From Pseudoponticoccus marisrubri (GTDB lineage: Bacteria > Pseudomonadota > Alphaproteobacteria > Rhodobacterales > Rhodobacteraceae), in contig NZ_LPXO01000009.1 of assembly GCF_001482405.1 (NCBI RefSeq), positions 1-64,000 of the forward strand: a stretch of DNA of 64,000 nucleotides, given 5' to 3'. Both the position numbers and the translations under genes were made by a program. The notes under the pieces were generated by a model that worked only from the letters and a program-made list of their open reading frames with translations, was not told the DNA's origin and ran no database searches. Below are positions 15,168-24,745 of this stretch, piece after piece (position 1 is the first letter of the stretch; each line of letters begins with the position of its first letter).

Positions 15168-17077
15168 GCCCGCACCTCTCTTGGTTCGGCGGCAAAGCTG
15201 GTGGCGTAGTGGCATTCCGAGATGTGCCCGTCGCCCAGCGGGACGGCGGGGGGCACCTTGGCGCGGCACAGGTCGGTGGCCGCCGGGCAGGCATGGGCAA
15301 AGCGGCAGCCCTGCGCCGCGGCCACGGCGGCGCTGTCGGTGGCGGGCAGGCTTTCCAGCTCTTCCAGCGGGCCGGTCAGGCTGGGCAGCGCGCCGATCAG
15401 CGTGCGGGTATAGGGATGCGCGGGGTTGTCGAAGATCTGCCGCGTGGGCGCGATCTCGACGATGCGGCCGGCATACATCACCGCCACCACGTCGCAGCTT
15501 TCGGCCACGGCGCCCATGTCATGCGAGACGAGGATCAGCGACAGGTTCAGCCGCGCGCGCAGATCGGCGATCTCGCCCAGGATCTGGTCCTGGATCAGCA
15601 TGTCCAGCGCGGTTGTGGGCTCGTCGGCGATGACCAGCTCGGGCTCCAAGATCAGGCTGAGCGCGATCATCGCGCGCTGCCGCATCCCCCCGGACAGCTG
15701 GTGCGGATAGGCGTTCATCCGGCTGCGCGGGATGCCGATCAGGCCGAACACCTCGCCGATGCGGGCCGTGGCCTCGGCGCGGGTGATGCCGGGGCGGTGC
15801 AGGCGCAGCGCATCGGTCATCTGGCGGCGCACCGTGGTGACCGGGTTGAGCGCGTTCATCGCGCTCTGGAAGATCGTGGCGATGCGCGTCCAGCGCAGCG
15901 CGTCGATGCGCGCGCGGCCCTTCTCGACCACGCCTTTCCCGTCCAGAACTATGGCGCGCCCGTCATAGCGGATGGTGCCGCCGGTCAGCGCCGCATTGTT
16001 AGGCATGGTCTGCAGCAGGGCCGAGCCGAGGCTGGACTTGCCGCAGCCGGATTCGCCCACGATCCCCAGCGCCTCGCCGCGCCGCAGGGTGAAGGACACC
16101 CCGTCCACCGCCGCGATCCGCCGCGCGCCGACGCTGTAGACCAGCCGCAGGTCCTCGACCTCCAGGATCGGGGTGTCCGTGGTGGCCGCGGGCTCGTTCG
16201 CGGGCGGGGCCACGGTGGGGCGCTTCTTCGGCGCGCCGCCGCGGGTCCGCAGCTGCGGGTTCATGGCAAAGGTGATACTGTCGCCCAAGAGGTTCAGGCT
16301 GGCCACCAGCAGCAGCAAGGCCACGCCCGGCGCGATGGACATCCAGGGCGCCAGCCGCAGGTGGCGCTGACCCTCGAAGATCATGCCGCCCCAGCTGACA
16401 AGGTTCTGATCGCCGAGGCCGAGAAAGCTCAAACCCGCCTCGGTCAGGATCGCCATGCCCATCAGGATCGTGCCGTCGGTGATGATCGGGGCGATGCCGT
16501 TGGGGATGACATGGCGCAGGATCACCAGCCAGTGCGGCGCGCCCGCGGCCAGCGCCGCCTGCACGTAGACCCGCGATTTCAGCGTCAGCACCTGGCTGCG
16601 CATCAACCGGGCCGAACGTGGCCATGTGGTCAGCGCAATGGCGATGATGGTCAGCGGCAGGCTGGCGCCGAACAGCGCGACGATCAGCAGGATCAGGAAG
16701 AAGGTCGGGATCAGCAGGAAGATGTCGAAGACCCGGCTGAGCAGCCCGTCGACCCAGCCGCCGAAATAGCCCGCCACCGCGCCCAGCACCGAACCGATCA
16801 GGATCGACAGCAGCGCCGCCCCGATCGCCACCATCAGCGCCACCCGCGCGCCCCAGACCACGCGGGCAAAGATGTCGCGGCCGAAATTGTCGGTGCCCAG
16901 CCAATGCTCGGCGCTGGGGGGCTGGTAGAGGGCGAACTCCATCTCGGCCGGGTCGGGCAGGCCCAGAACGGGCGCCAACAACGCAGCGGCGGTGATGATC
17001 GCCAACACCACGAGGCTGAGCGCGCCGGGCACGCTGCGCAGCGTGCCGCGAAGGGTCTTGGTCAGGGTCGGTGTCAT
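15164..17077 (-). CDS. Fused peptide ABC transporter permease-ATPase (DppC-DppD fusion)
   Basis: A single 637-residue frame carries a whole DppC-type permease and a whole DppD-type ATPase. Residues 1-271 hold the membrane part: [21 protein letters not shown], the EAA loop at 174-193 and the final helix [18 protein letters not shown] proline- and alanine-rich linker spans about 272-302. Residues 303-637 hold the ATPase: Walker [10 protein letters not shown] (341-349), LSGGMRQR (461-468), Walker B LVIADEP (481-487), VSHD, and a cysteine-containing C-terminal extension. No stop or frameshift separates the halves. The start overlaps the DppB stop by ATGA. Confidence 0.93.
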   Translation of the reverse strand: MTPTLTKTLRGTLRSVPGALSLVVLAIITAAALLAPVLGLPDPAEMEFALYQPPSAEHWLGTDNFGRDIFARVVWGARVALMVAIGAALLSILIGSVLGAVAGYFGGWVDGLLSRVFDIFLLIPTFFLILLIVALFGASLPLTIIAIALTTWPRSARLMRSQVLTLKSRVYVQAALAAGAPHWLVILRHVIPNGIAPIITDGTILMGMAILTEAGLSFLGLGDQNLVSWGGMIFEGQRHLRLAPWMSIAPGVALLLLVASLNLLGDSITFAMNPQLRTRGGAPKKRPTVAPPANEPAATTDTPILEVEDLRLVYSVGARRIAAVDGVSFTLRRGEALGIVGESGCGKSSLGSALLQTMPNNAALTGGTIRYDGRAIVLDGKGVVEKGRARIDALRWTRIATIFQSAMNALNPVTTVRRQMTDALRLHRPGITRAEATARIGEVFGLIGIPRSRMNAYPHQLSGGMRQRAMIALSLILEPELVIADEPTTALDMLIQDQILGEIADLRARLNLSLILVSHDMGAVAESCDVVAVMYAGRIVEIAPTRQIFDNPAHPYTRTLIGALPSLTGPLEELESLPATDSAAVAAAQGCRFAHACPAATDLCRAKVPPAVPLGDGHISECHYATSFAAEPREVRA

Positions 17078-18039
17078 AGGCGCACCCGCGGATCAAGAGC
17101 GGCATAGACGAGGTCGGTCAGCAGCGCCGCCAGCATCACCGTGAAGGACATGATCAGGAAGGCCCCCATGATGACGGGCGTGTCGCGCGACAGGATCGCC
17201 TCGTAGATCAACCGCCCCAGCCCCGGCCAGCTGAACACCGTCTCGGTCAGCACCGCGCCGGTCAGCAGCAAGCCCAGCTCCAGCCCCAGCACGGTGACGA
17301 TGGGCAGCATCGCGTTGCGCAGGGCAAAGCGCGTCATCACCCGCCGCTCGGGAAAGCCGATGGCGCGGGCGGTGGTGACATAGGGCTCGGCCAGCGTCTC
17401 GGACACCGCGGCGCGCGACAGGCGCACGTACTGGCCCAGCCAGATCGCGGCCAGCGAAAGAACCGGCAGCACCATGTGCCGCGCCACGTCCAGCGCATAG
17501 CCGATCCCCTCGCGCGGGCCCGCGATCGAGGCCATGCCGCTGGAGGGCAGCCAGCGCAGGGTGACGGCAAAGAGCAGGATCAGCATCAGCCCCAGCCAGA
17601 AGACGGGGATGGAGAAGAGCGAGATCGACAGCGTGGTGACGGCCGTGTCCAGCGCCGAGCCGGGCCGGCGGGCCATCACCGCGCCGATCGCCACGCCCAG
17701 CACCGAGGCCAGCACCAGCGCCGTGCCGGCCAGCAGCAGCGTTGCCGGGATGCGTTCGGCGATGATGCCGATCACCGGCTCGCGCGTGCGGAAGGACAGC
17801 CCCAGGTCGCCCTGCAAAAGCTGGCCGATATAGGCGCCCAGCTGCTGGTAGAGCGGCAGGTTCAGCCCGTAGCGTTCGCGCACCTGCTCCATGTATTCGG
17901 GGTCGGCCCCCTCGCCCGCCAGCAGGATCGAGACGTCACCGGGGGCCATGTGGATCAGCGCAAAGTTGATGACCACGATGAACAAGGCGATCGGAAACAT
18001 TTGCAGCAGCCGGTAGAAGAGGTAGCGCAGGAGTTTCAT
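17074..18039 (-). CDS. Peptide ABC transporter permease (DppB-like)
   Basis: A 321-residue inner-membrane permease with the usual DppB layout: an MKLLRYLFYRLLQMFPIALFIVVINF N-terminal helix, the periplasmic MEQVRERYGLNLPLYQQL block, the EAA loop in YVTTARAIGFPERRVMTRFALRN, TVFSWPGLGRLIYEAI, and the terminal [12 protein letters not shown]. Complete. It pairs with the permease half of the downstream fusion. It follows the solute-binding protein gene by 50 bp. Confidence 0.93.
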   Translation of the reverse strand: MKLLRYLFYRLLQMFPIALFIVVINFALIHMAPGDVSILLAGEGADPEYMEQVRERYGLNLPLYQQLGAYIGQLLQGDLGLSFRTREPVIGIIAERIPATLLLAGTALVLASVLGVAIGAVMARRPGSALDTAVTTLSISLFSIPVFWLGLMLILLFAVTLRWLPSSGMASIAGPREGIGYALDVARHMVLPVLSLAAIWLGQYVRLSRAAVSETLAEPYVTTARAIGFPERRVMTRFALRNAMLPIVTVLGLELGLLLTGAVLTETVFSWPGLGRLIYEAILSRDTPVIMGAFLIMSFTVMLAALLTDLVYAALDPRVRL

Positions 18040-18089
18040 GGTCGATCGCCTCGTCCTGTGTTGCGTGGGTCCGGTCGGTCCGGCTCAGG

Positions 18090-19661
18090 TCACTCGGCGT
18101 CGTCGGGGCCCGAGACGCCGTAGACGCCGAACCAGCTGATCGACTTGTTGAAGCCGCCCGGCATCACCGCGAACCCGGTCCAGCCCGGCCGCACGAGGCT
18201 CATCTTCTGCTCTTCGAAGACATTGATATAGGGCATGTCGCGCACCACGATCTCCTGGATGCGGCCATACATCTCCTTGCGGGTCTCCTCGTCGCGGATC
18301 GTGTTGGCCTCGGCGGCCAGCTGATCCAGCTCGGCATCCGAGTAGCTCATGAAGTTGCGCGCGCCATCGGTCGAGAAATGCTCGCGGTAGGCGTCCGGGT
18401 CGGGCCCGTAGCGGCCGAAATAGCACGAGATGTCGAACTGCTTTTCCTGGATGCGGCTGAACCATGTGGACTGGTCGAACCGGTCCAGCTCCGCCTCGAT
18501 GCCCACGTCGCGCAGCTGGCGCACGAGGATCTCGGTGATCGCCGAGCAGTCCGAGATGTTCGGGCCCGTCACCTTGACCGAGAAGCGCCAGCCATCCTCG
18601 CCGCGCGGAAAGCCGGCCTCGTCCAGCAGCGCCTCGGCCTTTTCGGCATCATGCTCGGGGAAACGCGCGTCCTCGTTGATCCATTTCTGCAGGCTGCTGA
18701 CGCCCGCGTAATAGCCCGGCGTCCAGGAGTTGTTGAAGGCCAGCCGGTTCATCTGCTCGCGGTCCATGGCATAGGCGATGGCCTCGCGCACCTTGGGGTT
18801 CCCCAGCGCCTCGTGGTTGAGGTTCAGCTGCAGGTCGCGGCTGAAATGCGAGGGCGTGTAGACCACGTTGATGTCGGGATCGGCCTCGAAGATCGGCGCC
18901 TCGGCCAGCGGCGGGGCGTAGTTGAACGGCAGGTAGGGGAACTGGCCGGCCTCGAACTCGGCCCGCGCCACATTGGCATCGGGGATGGTGCGGAAGATCA
19001 GCGTGTCCACCGCGGGCGGGCCGCGGAAGTAATCCTCGTTCGCCTCCAGCACCACGGCGGTGCCGCGATCCCAGCGCACGAACTTGAACGGGCCCGAGCC
19101 CACAGGCTCGTTCACGTAGGGCCCGGTGTCGAACCCGTCCTGGTCGGCCCAGAGGTGCTCGGGATAGATCTTGCCGGTCCATTGCGCGCCCTGCGCCATC
19201 ATCGGCAGGAAGGCCATGTTGGGCTTGTTCAGCGTGATGACCACCGTGTCGTCATCCGGCGTTTCGATGGATTTCACGTCGCGCAGGAAGGAGGAGAAGG
19301 TATAGCCCTTTTCCATGATCCGCTCGTAGGTGAACTTGACGTCCTCCGAGGTCACGTCCTCGCCGTCATGCCAGCGCGCATCGGTGTTGAGGTGGAAGGT
19401 ATAGGTGGTCGCGTCTTCGGACACCTCCCAGCTGTCGGCCAGGTCGCCATAGGCGGCCACGCCCTCGACGATGCCCCAGTCCATCACCACGAGGTGGCTG
19501 TAGATGTTCGAGGTCGGCCCGTGCCCGCCGGTATCCGAGGACGGCGCCGGCGTCAGCGTGCGGGGCTCGTCCTGTTGCGGCATGATCAGCGTGGTCTCGG
19601 CCAGCGCCAGCGCGGGGGCCAGCACGGCCGTCGCGAGGATCGTGGATGTCCAAAGTCTCAT
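18090..19661 (-). CDS. Peptide ABC transporter solute-binding protein (family 5)
   Basis: A 523-residue periplasmic binding protein with a signal peptide at about residues 1-21 (STILATAVLAPALALAE). The mature protein opens TTLIMPQQDEPRTLTPAPSSDTGG and shows the family features TYTFHLNTDARWHDGEDVTSEDVKFTYERIM, GSGPFKFVRWDRGTAVVLEANEDYF and a later ISCYFGRYGPDPDAYREHF block. It is the specificity component of the second peptide importer. It lies 59 bp after the ghrA-like gene, probably in the same transcript. The ligand is unknown; the peptidase-rich neighbourhood suggests an unusual peptide or amide. Confidence 0.93.
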   Translation of the reverse strand: MRLWTSTILATAVLAPALALAETTLIMPQQDEPRTLTPAPSSDTGGHGPTSNIYSHLVVMDWGIVEGVAAYGDLADSWEVSEDATTYTFHLNTDARWHDGEDVTSEDVKFTYERIMEKGYTFSSFLRDVKSIETPDDDTVVITLNKPNMAFLPMMAQGAQWTGKIYPEHLWADQDGFDTGPYVNEPVGSGPFKFVRWDRGTAVVLEANEDYFRGPPAVDTLIFRTIPDANVARAEFEAGQFPYLPFNYAPPLAEAPIFEADPDINVVYTPSHFSRDLQLNLNHEALGNPKVREAIAYAMDREQMNRLAFNNSWTPGYYAGVSSLQKWINEDARFPEHDAEKAEALLDEAGFPRGEDGWRFSVKVTGPNISDCSAITEILVRQLRDVGIEAELDRFDQSTWFSRIQEKQFDISCYFGRYGPDPDAYREHFSTDGARNFMSYSDAELDQLAAEANTIRDEETRKEMYGRIQEIVVRDMPYINVFEEQKMSLVRPGWTGFAVMPGGFNKSISWFGVYGVSGPDDAE

Positions 19662-19720
19662 GGTGCCGTCGTCCTTTCTTTACCCTGTTGGAGGTCTGCG
19701 GTCTTGTCGGTCTTGTCGTC

Positions 19721-20650
19721 TCAGTAGCCGCGCGCGGGATCGGCGATCTCGGTGATGGGATCGCCGTTCATGTGGCGGCGGATGTTCTCGGCCATGATGC
19801 GCACGGCCGAGCCGGGCTGCGTCGGCGCGGCGACATGTGGCGTCACCAGGATGCCGGGATGGGTCCAGAGCGGATCCTCGGGCGGCAGCGGCTCGGTGCG
19901 GAACACGTCCAGCGCGGCGGCGCCGATCTGGCCGCTGTCCAGCGCGGCGATCAGGTCGGCATCGACCAGGTGCTGGCCGCGCCCGGCGCTGGCCACCAGC
20001 CCGCCCCGGTTCATCCGGGCAAAGAGCGCCGCATCCAGCACGTCGCGCGTGGCGTCGGTCAGGGGCAGCAGGTTGACGACGGCATCGGCGCCGGTGGTGG
20101 CCTCGACCAGCCCCTCGGGGCCGGCAAAGGCGCGGGCGCCCTCGACGGCGCGGCCCGTGCGGCTCCAGACCCGCGTGTCGAAACCGATCGCGGCCAGCAG
20201 GCGGGCGACACGGCTGCCAAGCGCACCGGCGCCCAGCACCGTCACCACGCGGTCGCGCGACAGCACCTCGGTGCGGCGGGTCCACTCGGTATCGGCACGG
20301 TAGAGCGGCAGGTTGCGGTGCCAGGACAGCACCACCGCAAGGCACCAGTCCGACATGCCCTCGGTCATGGCCGGGTCGACCAGCCGGACGATGGGCACGC
20401 CCTCGGGCACCTCTCCGGGCGCCAGCAGATGCTCGATCCCGGCATTGAGGCTCAGCACCAGTTCCAGCCCGGGCACCGCGGCGATGGTGCCGGGATCGGG
20501 CTTGCCGGCCACCACGTAGGGCACGGGCGTGCCGTCCAGCGCCGCCGGGTCGGTCAGGATCTCGGCCTGCGGGAATTCCTGCCGGAAGCCCTGGGCCAGG
20601 GCCTCGGGCTTGCCCTTGGAGGCGATGAGGATGCGGATCTGCTCTGTCAT
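19721..20650 (-). CDS. D-2-hydroxyacid dehydrogenase, GhrA-like (glyoxylate/hydroxypyruvate reductase family)
   Basis: A 309-residue NAD(P)-dependent oxidoreductase of the cytoplasm. The nucleotide-binding motif is VLGAGALGSRVARLL. The catalytic triad of the family is visible: Arg in ASAGRGQHLVDADLIAAL, Glu in LDVFRTEPLPPEDP and His in VTPHVAAPTQP. The order and spacing are those of GhrA rather than of PGDH. It reduces a 2-oxo acid or oxidises a D-2-hydroxy acid. Here it is placed between a DUF885-like gene and a peptide transporter, so it may act on a product of peptide breakdown. The exact substrate is not predictable. Confidence 0.88.
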   Translation of the reverse strand: MTEQIRILIASKGKPEALAQGFRQEFPQAEILTDPAALDGTPVPYVVAGKPDPGTIAAVPGLELVLSLNAGIEHLLAPGEVPEGVPIVRLVDPAMTEGMSDWCLAVVLSWHRNLPLYRADTEWTRRTEVLSRDRVVTVLGAGALGSRVARLLAAIGFDTRVWSRTGRAVEGARAFAGPEGLVEATTGADAVVNLLPLTDATRDVLDAALFARMNRGGLVASAGRGQHLVDADLIAALDSGQIGAAALDVFRTEPLPPEDPLWTHPGILVTPHVAAPTQPGSAVRIMAENIRRHMNGDPITEIADPARGY

Positions 20651-20962
20651 GACACCGAGGCTATTGAAGGAGGGTGAGGGAACAACGTGCCAAATTCTCG
20701 GACTGGCAGTGCGAAAAACTCATGTTGCGCACGGCCTGGCCCGGTTCGGGCGCATGCGCCGCGCGGGGTATGCCCCGGGCCGGGACACGCGCGGGCGGGC
20801 GGGTTTGCGCAGCGCCGCAAAAACCGGCGAAATGCATGGAAAACACGCCTGGAATCGTCCCCCTCGTTGCCCGTAGCCCGGCCATGGCGGCGGCGCGCGG
20901 CGGCGTGGCGGGCGCGGCCTGCGCCCTGCCCCCGGGTTCGGGATCGCATGCCGAAAAACTCA
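20651..20962. promoter_or_regulatory. 312-bp gap with a probable promoter region for ghrA-like and the peptide transporter
   Basis: No convincing gene lies here. The gap holds the word AAAAACTCAT at 20714-20723 and again at 20954-20963. GCCAAATTCT sits at 20689-20698, close to the ghrA-like start at 20650. The same pair of words, with GCAAAATTCT, occurs between the LysR gene and the head of the cluster near 26001-26029. That suggests a shared operator and an internal promoter dividing the cluster. Confidence 0.5.
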
Positions 20963-22546
20963 TCATGCCAGCTCTCCGGCGGCTTGCATCTCGGCCTCGA
21001 CCAGGTGCAGCGGCACATGGCCCTGCGACAGCAGCCGGTCGTGGAACGCCTGCGTGCTGCCGGTCCAGCGGCGGCGCAGCGCGCGGATCCCCTCGACCCC
21101 CAGCCAGTAGGTCGCGCGCGAGGCCGGGAACATGGAGTTGCGCACCACCTCGCCATGCACGCGCGCCGGCGCAAAGCCGGCCTCTTCGGCGTAAAAGCGT
21201 TCGCACTCGGCCATCGACCAATGCCCCATGTGCAGGTTCAGGTCGACCAGCACCGAGGCGGCGTTGCGCCGTTCGAAGGATTTCAGCAGCAGCGTCTCGG
21301 TCGGGGTATAGAAGCCGCGGGCCTCCATCATCAGGTCCTCGACATGGCAGGCCCAGCCCTCGACCAGCGTCAGCGCCCCCTGGAAGGCCAGCCCCATGCT
21401 GCAATCGGTGGCCGCGATCCGGCCCAGCCGCGACGGCGCCTGCCGCGCGCGGGCGTTCTGCGTGTGATGCCCGACCGAGCCGTGATGGACCGCGTGGATC
21501 GCCTTGACCATGGCGGTGCTGTGGGCCGACAGCTCCGCCCCCGGCATCACCCAGTAGACGCTGCCCTGCCCCGGGTTCAGGCCCGGTGGCGAGCGGTAGA
21601 ACAGGAAGTAGAGCGGCCCGGCCACGCGGTGGAAACAGGGCGGCAGCAGGCGATAGTCCAGCCCGTAGGCGCGGTCGGGCGTGACCAGCCCGTGGCTCTC
21701 GGCGGCGCTGCGCGCCGCGGCATCCCAGTGGCGATAGCTGTCGGGCACTTCGTCAAGGCTCTCGGGATGAATCTGCGACAGCGCGGCGATCTGCGCTTGC
21801 CAGGGCGTGTCGGGGTCGATGGCGCGGGCCATCTCCTCCAGCTCGGTGCCGCAGCGGTCGAAGGCCGCGCGTGCCGCCGCCAGCGGGTCCTCCGGTGACA
21901 GGGACAGCCCGTGCAGCTCCTTCATCACCAGCGTAAGATGCGCGGCGCCGCAGGCCGGGTCGGCATCCGGCAGCCCGTCCAGCGAAGTCGCGAAGCGCTC
22001 GAACGCCTCGGCGGCGGCGATGGCGGGCGCGGCCCAGGCATCCTGCCAGCCCTCGTGCAGGGCCATGTCCTCGCGCAGGAACAGCGCCAGCGCCGCGGAC
22101 TCGTCCCGCGCGCGGCCGACCCAGCCGGCGGGCACGGGGCGGTCGCCGATCAGGGCGCGCCCGGCATCGAGGAAGCCGGGGATCGCGGCCAGCCGCGCGG
22201 CAATCGCCTCGCCCCGCCAGGGCGCCGATTGCGGCAGCAGCAGCGAGATCACCCCGAACCCGGCCTCGCCCGTCAGCCAGGCGGGGTTGTGCTGGCGCGG
22301 CCGCTCCTTCTGGCGGGCCTGCTCGACGCGCAGCTCGGTGCCGATCATCGCGCGGTCATGCGGATGGGCCTCGCTGTCCTGCGCGGTCCAGTCCAGCAGG
22401 ATGCGGATCTCGTCCAGCTCGGCCTCGATGCAGCCCGGGCCCAAGGGCGGCAGCCGGTGGTCATGCCCCTCGGCGCCCATGAAGGTGGCATCCACCGGGC
22501 GCCACTTGAACCGGTGCGCCAGGTAGTCGTCCACCAGCCCGGTCAC
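20963..22546 (-). CDS. DUF885-family protein (metallopeptidase-like), altered active-site motif
   Basis: A 527-residue protein. It resembles DUF885, an alpha-helical metallopeptidase-like family whose members usually carry HExxPGH. Here the matching segment reads AIHAVHHGSVGHHTQNARA, so the glutamate position is His and Pro is Val. Later blocks LVEGWACHVEDLMMEARGFYT and TYWLGVEGI fit the family. I chose the GTG at 22546, whose GTGA overlaps the stop of the preceding Gfo/Idh gene; the longer frame adds about 230 residues that are antisense-type artefact. No signal peptide, so cytoplasmic. It may hydrolyse an amide or peptide, or be a non-hydrolytic relative. Confidence 0.75.
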   Translation of the reverse strand: MTGLVDDYLAHRFKWRPVDATFMGAEGHDHRLPPLGPGCIEAELDEIRILLDWTAQDSEAHPHDRAMIGTELRVEQARQKERPRQHNPAWLTGEAGFGVISLLLPQSAPWRGEAIAARLAAIPGFLDAGRALIGDRPVPAGWVGRARDESAALALFLREDMALHEGWQDAWAAPAIAAAEAFERFATSLDGLPDADPACGAAHLTLVMKELHGLSLSPEDPLAAARAAFDRCGTELEEMARAIDPDTPWQAQIAALSQIHPESLDEVPDSYRHWDAAARSAAESHGLVTPDRAYGLDYRLLPPCFHRVAGPLYFLFYRSPPGLNPGQGSVYWVMPGAELSAHSTAMVKAIHAVHHGSVGHHTQNARARQAPSRLGRIAATDCSMGLAFQGALTLVEGWACHVEDLMMEARGFYTPTETLLLKSFERRNAASVLVDLNLHMGHWSMAECERFYAEEAGFAPARVHGEVVRNSMFPASRATYWLGVEGIRALRRRWTGSTQAFHDRLLSQGHVPLHLVEAEMQAAGELA

Positions 22547-23652
22547 GTGTCCAGCTCCACCCAGCGGCGTTCGCGATGCGCCAGGATCATGGCATCGACG
22601 ATCTGCTGGCTCTTGGCGCCATCGAAGAAGGTGCAGTCCTGCGGGCGATCCTGCAGGATCTCGTCGACGAAATGACGCACGAGGTTGCGGTAGTAGAGCT
22701 CGGGCCAGGGCGTGGCCAGCGTGGTGCCGGGCGGCAGCGCGGCCTCGGTCAACTCGAAGGGCACGAATTCCACCGCGTCCGGGCGGGCATGCATCAGCGT
22801 CTCGGCCACGTCGAATTCCGAGACCAGCCGCGCGATCGCCGCGCCTTTCGAGCCGTAGACCCGGATCTCGACGCCGGGGTAGTTGCCCACGGTGACATAG
22901 CTGGTCTGCAGCGTGCCGATCGTGCCGCGGGCGAACTCCACCAGCCCGACCGTGCCGTCGTCGATCATGATCTTCTGGCGGCCCTCTTCCCCGCGCACAA
23001 CCCGTTCGGGGACGAAGTTGCGCATGGTCGAGGCCACGGCCGAGACCTCGCCCCCCAGCCAGCGCATCAGGTCGATCAGGTGCGAGCCGTAGCCCACGAT
23101 CGAGGCCGGGATGAGCTGGTTGCGATCGGCATCGGGCGGCACCTGGCGCAGCGGCTCGTCGGGGTGCAGCCATTGCTGGTTCTGCTCGAACCCGTTGATG
23201 TGGAAGATCTCGCCCAGCGTGCCGTCCTCGATCCATTCCTTGAGCTGCCGGATCGCGGGAGAGTAGCGGAAGGTGAAGCCCAGCTTGGTACGCACGCCCT
23301 GCGCGTCCGCGCGGACGGCGGCGTCGAAGGCGGGCCCAGCCTCGGTGTGCAGGGGCTTTTCCGACAGCACGTGCTTGCCGGCGGCGATCGCCGCCAGGCT
23401 CAGCGGCAGGTGCGTGTGGGTGGGCGTGCAGACATCGACCATCTGCACCTCGGGATCGGCGATCATCGCGTCGGCATCGGTATAGACCTTGCGCGCGCCG
23501 AACTCTTCGGCCGCGGCACGGGCCCGGCCCTCGTCCACGTCGCAGACCGCGACCAGATCGACCTGCGGATGCGCCACGTAGCCCGGCAGATGCGCCTTGT
23601 TGGCCCAGGCATGGGTGCCGATCACGCCGACGCCGAGTTTATCGCCGCTCAT
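22543..23652 (-). CDS. Gfo/Idh/MocA-family oxidoreductase
   Basis: A 369-residue NAD(P)-dependent dehydrogenase. The N-terminal Rossmann part reads LGVGVIGTHAWANKAHLPGY, followed by VDLVAVCDVDEGRARAAAEEFGA and the catalytic-site motif GKHVLSEKPLHTEAGPAFDA (the EKP lysine). The C-terminal alpha/beta domain includes GYGSHLIDLMRWLGGEVSAV. Family members oxidise or reduce sugars, inositols and related hydroxy compounds. The start MSGDKLGVG overlaps the upstream stop by ATGA, and its own stop overlaps the DUF885 start. Translational coupling with both neighbours suggests one pathway. Substrate unknown. Confidence 0.9.
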   Translation of the reverse strand: MSGDKLGVGVIGTHAWANKAHLPGYVAHPQVDLVAVCDVDEGRARAAAEEFGARKVYTDADAMIADPEVQMVDVCTPTHTHLPLSLAAIAAGKHVLSEKPLHTEAGPAFDAAVRADAQGVRTKLGFTFRYSPAIRQLKEWIEDGTLGEIFHINGFEQNQQWLHPDEPLRQVPPDADRNQLIPASIVGYGSHLIDLMRWLGGEVSAVASTMRNFVPERVVRGEEGRQKIMIDDGTVGLVEFARGTIGTLQTSYVTVGNYPGVEIRVYGSKGAAIARLVSEFDVAETLMHARPDAVEFVPFELTEAALPPGTTLATPWPELYYRNLVRHFVDEILQDRPQDCTFFDGAKSQQIVDAMILAHRERRWVELDT

Positions 23653-24731
23653 GGCAGGGCCTTCCCGCACGCGGCCACATAGGCCTCGAGCTCGTCGTAA
23701 TTGTGAAAGCCCAGCTCGCGCTTGCCGTCCTCGATCTCGTAGATCATGTCGAAGAGCTTGGCGTTCAGCCGCGTATCGGCGCCGGCCGCGCGGCCGTACT
23801 CGATCAGCTTGCCCGAGGAGGAGCGCGTCTCGGAGGGGCGCTTGCGATAGACGATGTCCCACCAGATGCCCGAGCCCTTCTTCTTGAAGTCGTGGCTGGG
23901 CTTGGTCTCCTGGTCCTTCTTGAGCAGCCAGATCGCGTGGTTGATGTTGTCCAAGAGCTTGCGGGTGTCATCGGCCGTCTTCACCCGGTAATTGGCCGGG
24001 TCGAAGAAATCGAAGGCCTGCACGTCGATGCCGCTGGCATCGGCGATCTCCAGCGCCTCCTTCACGATGGCGCCGGCGATGCGGGCATAGCGTTCCACGC
24101 CCAGCGTGTTGCGGATGCGGTCATCGACCAGCGCCGAGAACACGACCTGGCTGGCATAGACCTCCTTGGCCCAGATCTGGCCCCAGATATTGTCCGACAG
24201 CTGCACCTCGGTCAGCGCGCCAAGCGCTTCGGCCAGCGTGGTCAGGCGTTCGGTGGTGCTGCCATCCATCTCGCCCAGCTGGATCGGGCCCTCGTGGACG
24301 TATTCGATATAGCCGGGATCGACCAGCGCGCCGCCGTAATTCGGGATCGCGCCGATCACCATCGCCTTGCCCGGCAGGCCGGCGGCGTCCAGCGCCTCGA
24401 TCAGCGCGGGTTCGTTGAAGCCGTTCTGGAAGGACACCACCCCGGTCTCGGGCGTCATCAGCGGCACCAGCTGCTGCACCGCCTCGACCGCGTGCTGCGA
24501 CTTGGTGGCGATCAGCACCATGTCCAGCGGCGCCTGCAACTCATGCGGGTGCTTGGCCGTGACCGGGATCGTCATCTCGCCGCGCACGCCGTCGATGAAC
24601 AGCCCCTTGGCCTTCATCGCCTCGACATGGTCCGCCCAGCGGTCGGTCAGGGTGACATCGTGACCGGCACGGGACATGTACGCACCGGCGAGCCCGCCGA
24701 TGGCGCCGGCGCCAACTATCGTGATTTTCAT
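23649..24731 (-). CDS. Ketopantoate reductase-like dehydrogenase (ApbA/PanE family)
   Basis: A 360-residue protein that begins with the nucleotide-binding motif MKITIVGAGAIGGLAGAYMSRAGHDV. Other family marks are IATKSQHAVEAVQQLVPLM, VVSFQNGFNEPAL (the catalytic-site Asn region) and NIWGQIWAKEVYASQVVFSALV (Lys). It is longer than E. coli PanE (about 300), with an insertion around LKKDQETKPSHDFKKKGSGIW. Its context makes true pantothenate synthesis unlikely. A related gene at 57710 sits in another peptide-transporter cluster, so I infer a catabolic role, probably on a 2-oxo or 2-hydroxy acid made from an imported compound. Confidence 0.85.
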   Translation of the reverse strand: MKITIVGAGAIGGLAGAYMSRAGHDVTLTDRWADHVEAMKAKGLFIDGVRGEMTIPVTAKHPHELQAPLDMVLIATKSQHAVEAVQQLVPLMTPETGVVSFQNGFNEPALIEALDAAGLPGKAMVIGAIPNYGGALVDPGYIEYVHEGPIQLGEMDGSTTERLTTLAEALGALTEVQLSDNIWGQIWAKEVYASQVVFSALVDDRIRNTLGVERYARIAGAIVKEALEIADASGIDVQAFDFFDPANYRVKTADDTRKLLDNINHAIWLLKKDQETKPSHDFKKKGSGIWWDIVYRKRPSETRSSSGKLIEYGRAAGADTRLNAKLFDMIYEIEDGKRELGFHNYDELEAYVAACGKALP

Positions 24732-24745
24732 GTAGTTCTCCGGGG

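Noticed and set aside
22547-23236. An N-terminal extension of the DUF885 gene at 20963
   Set aside because: The extension lies fully inside the Gfo/Idh gene in another frame and lacks homology. The GTG at 22546 with GTGA overlap explains the start better.
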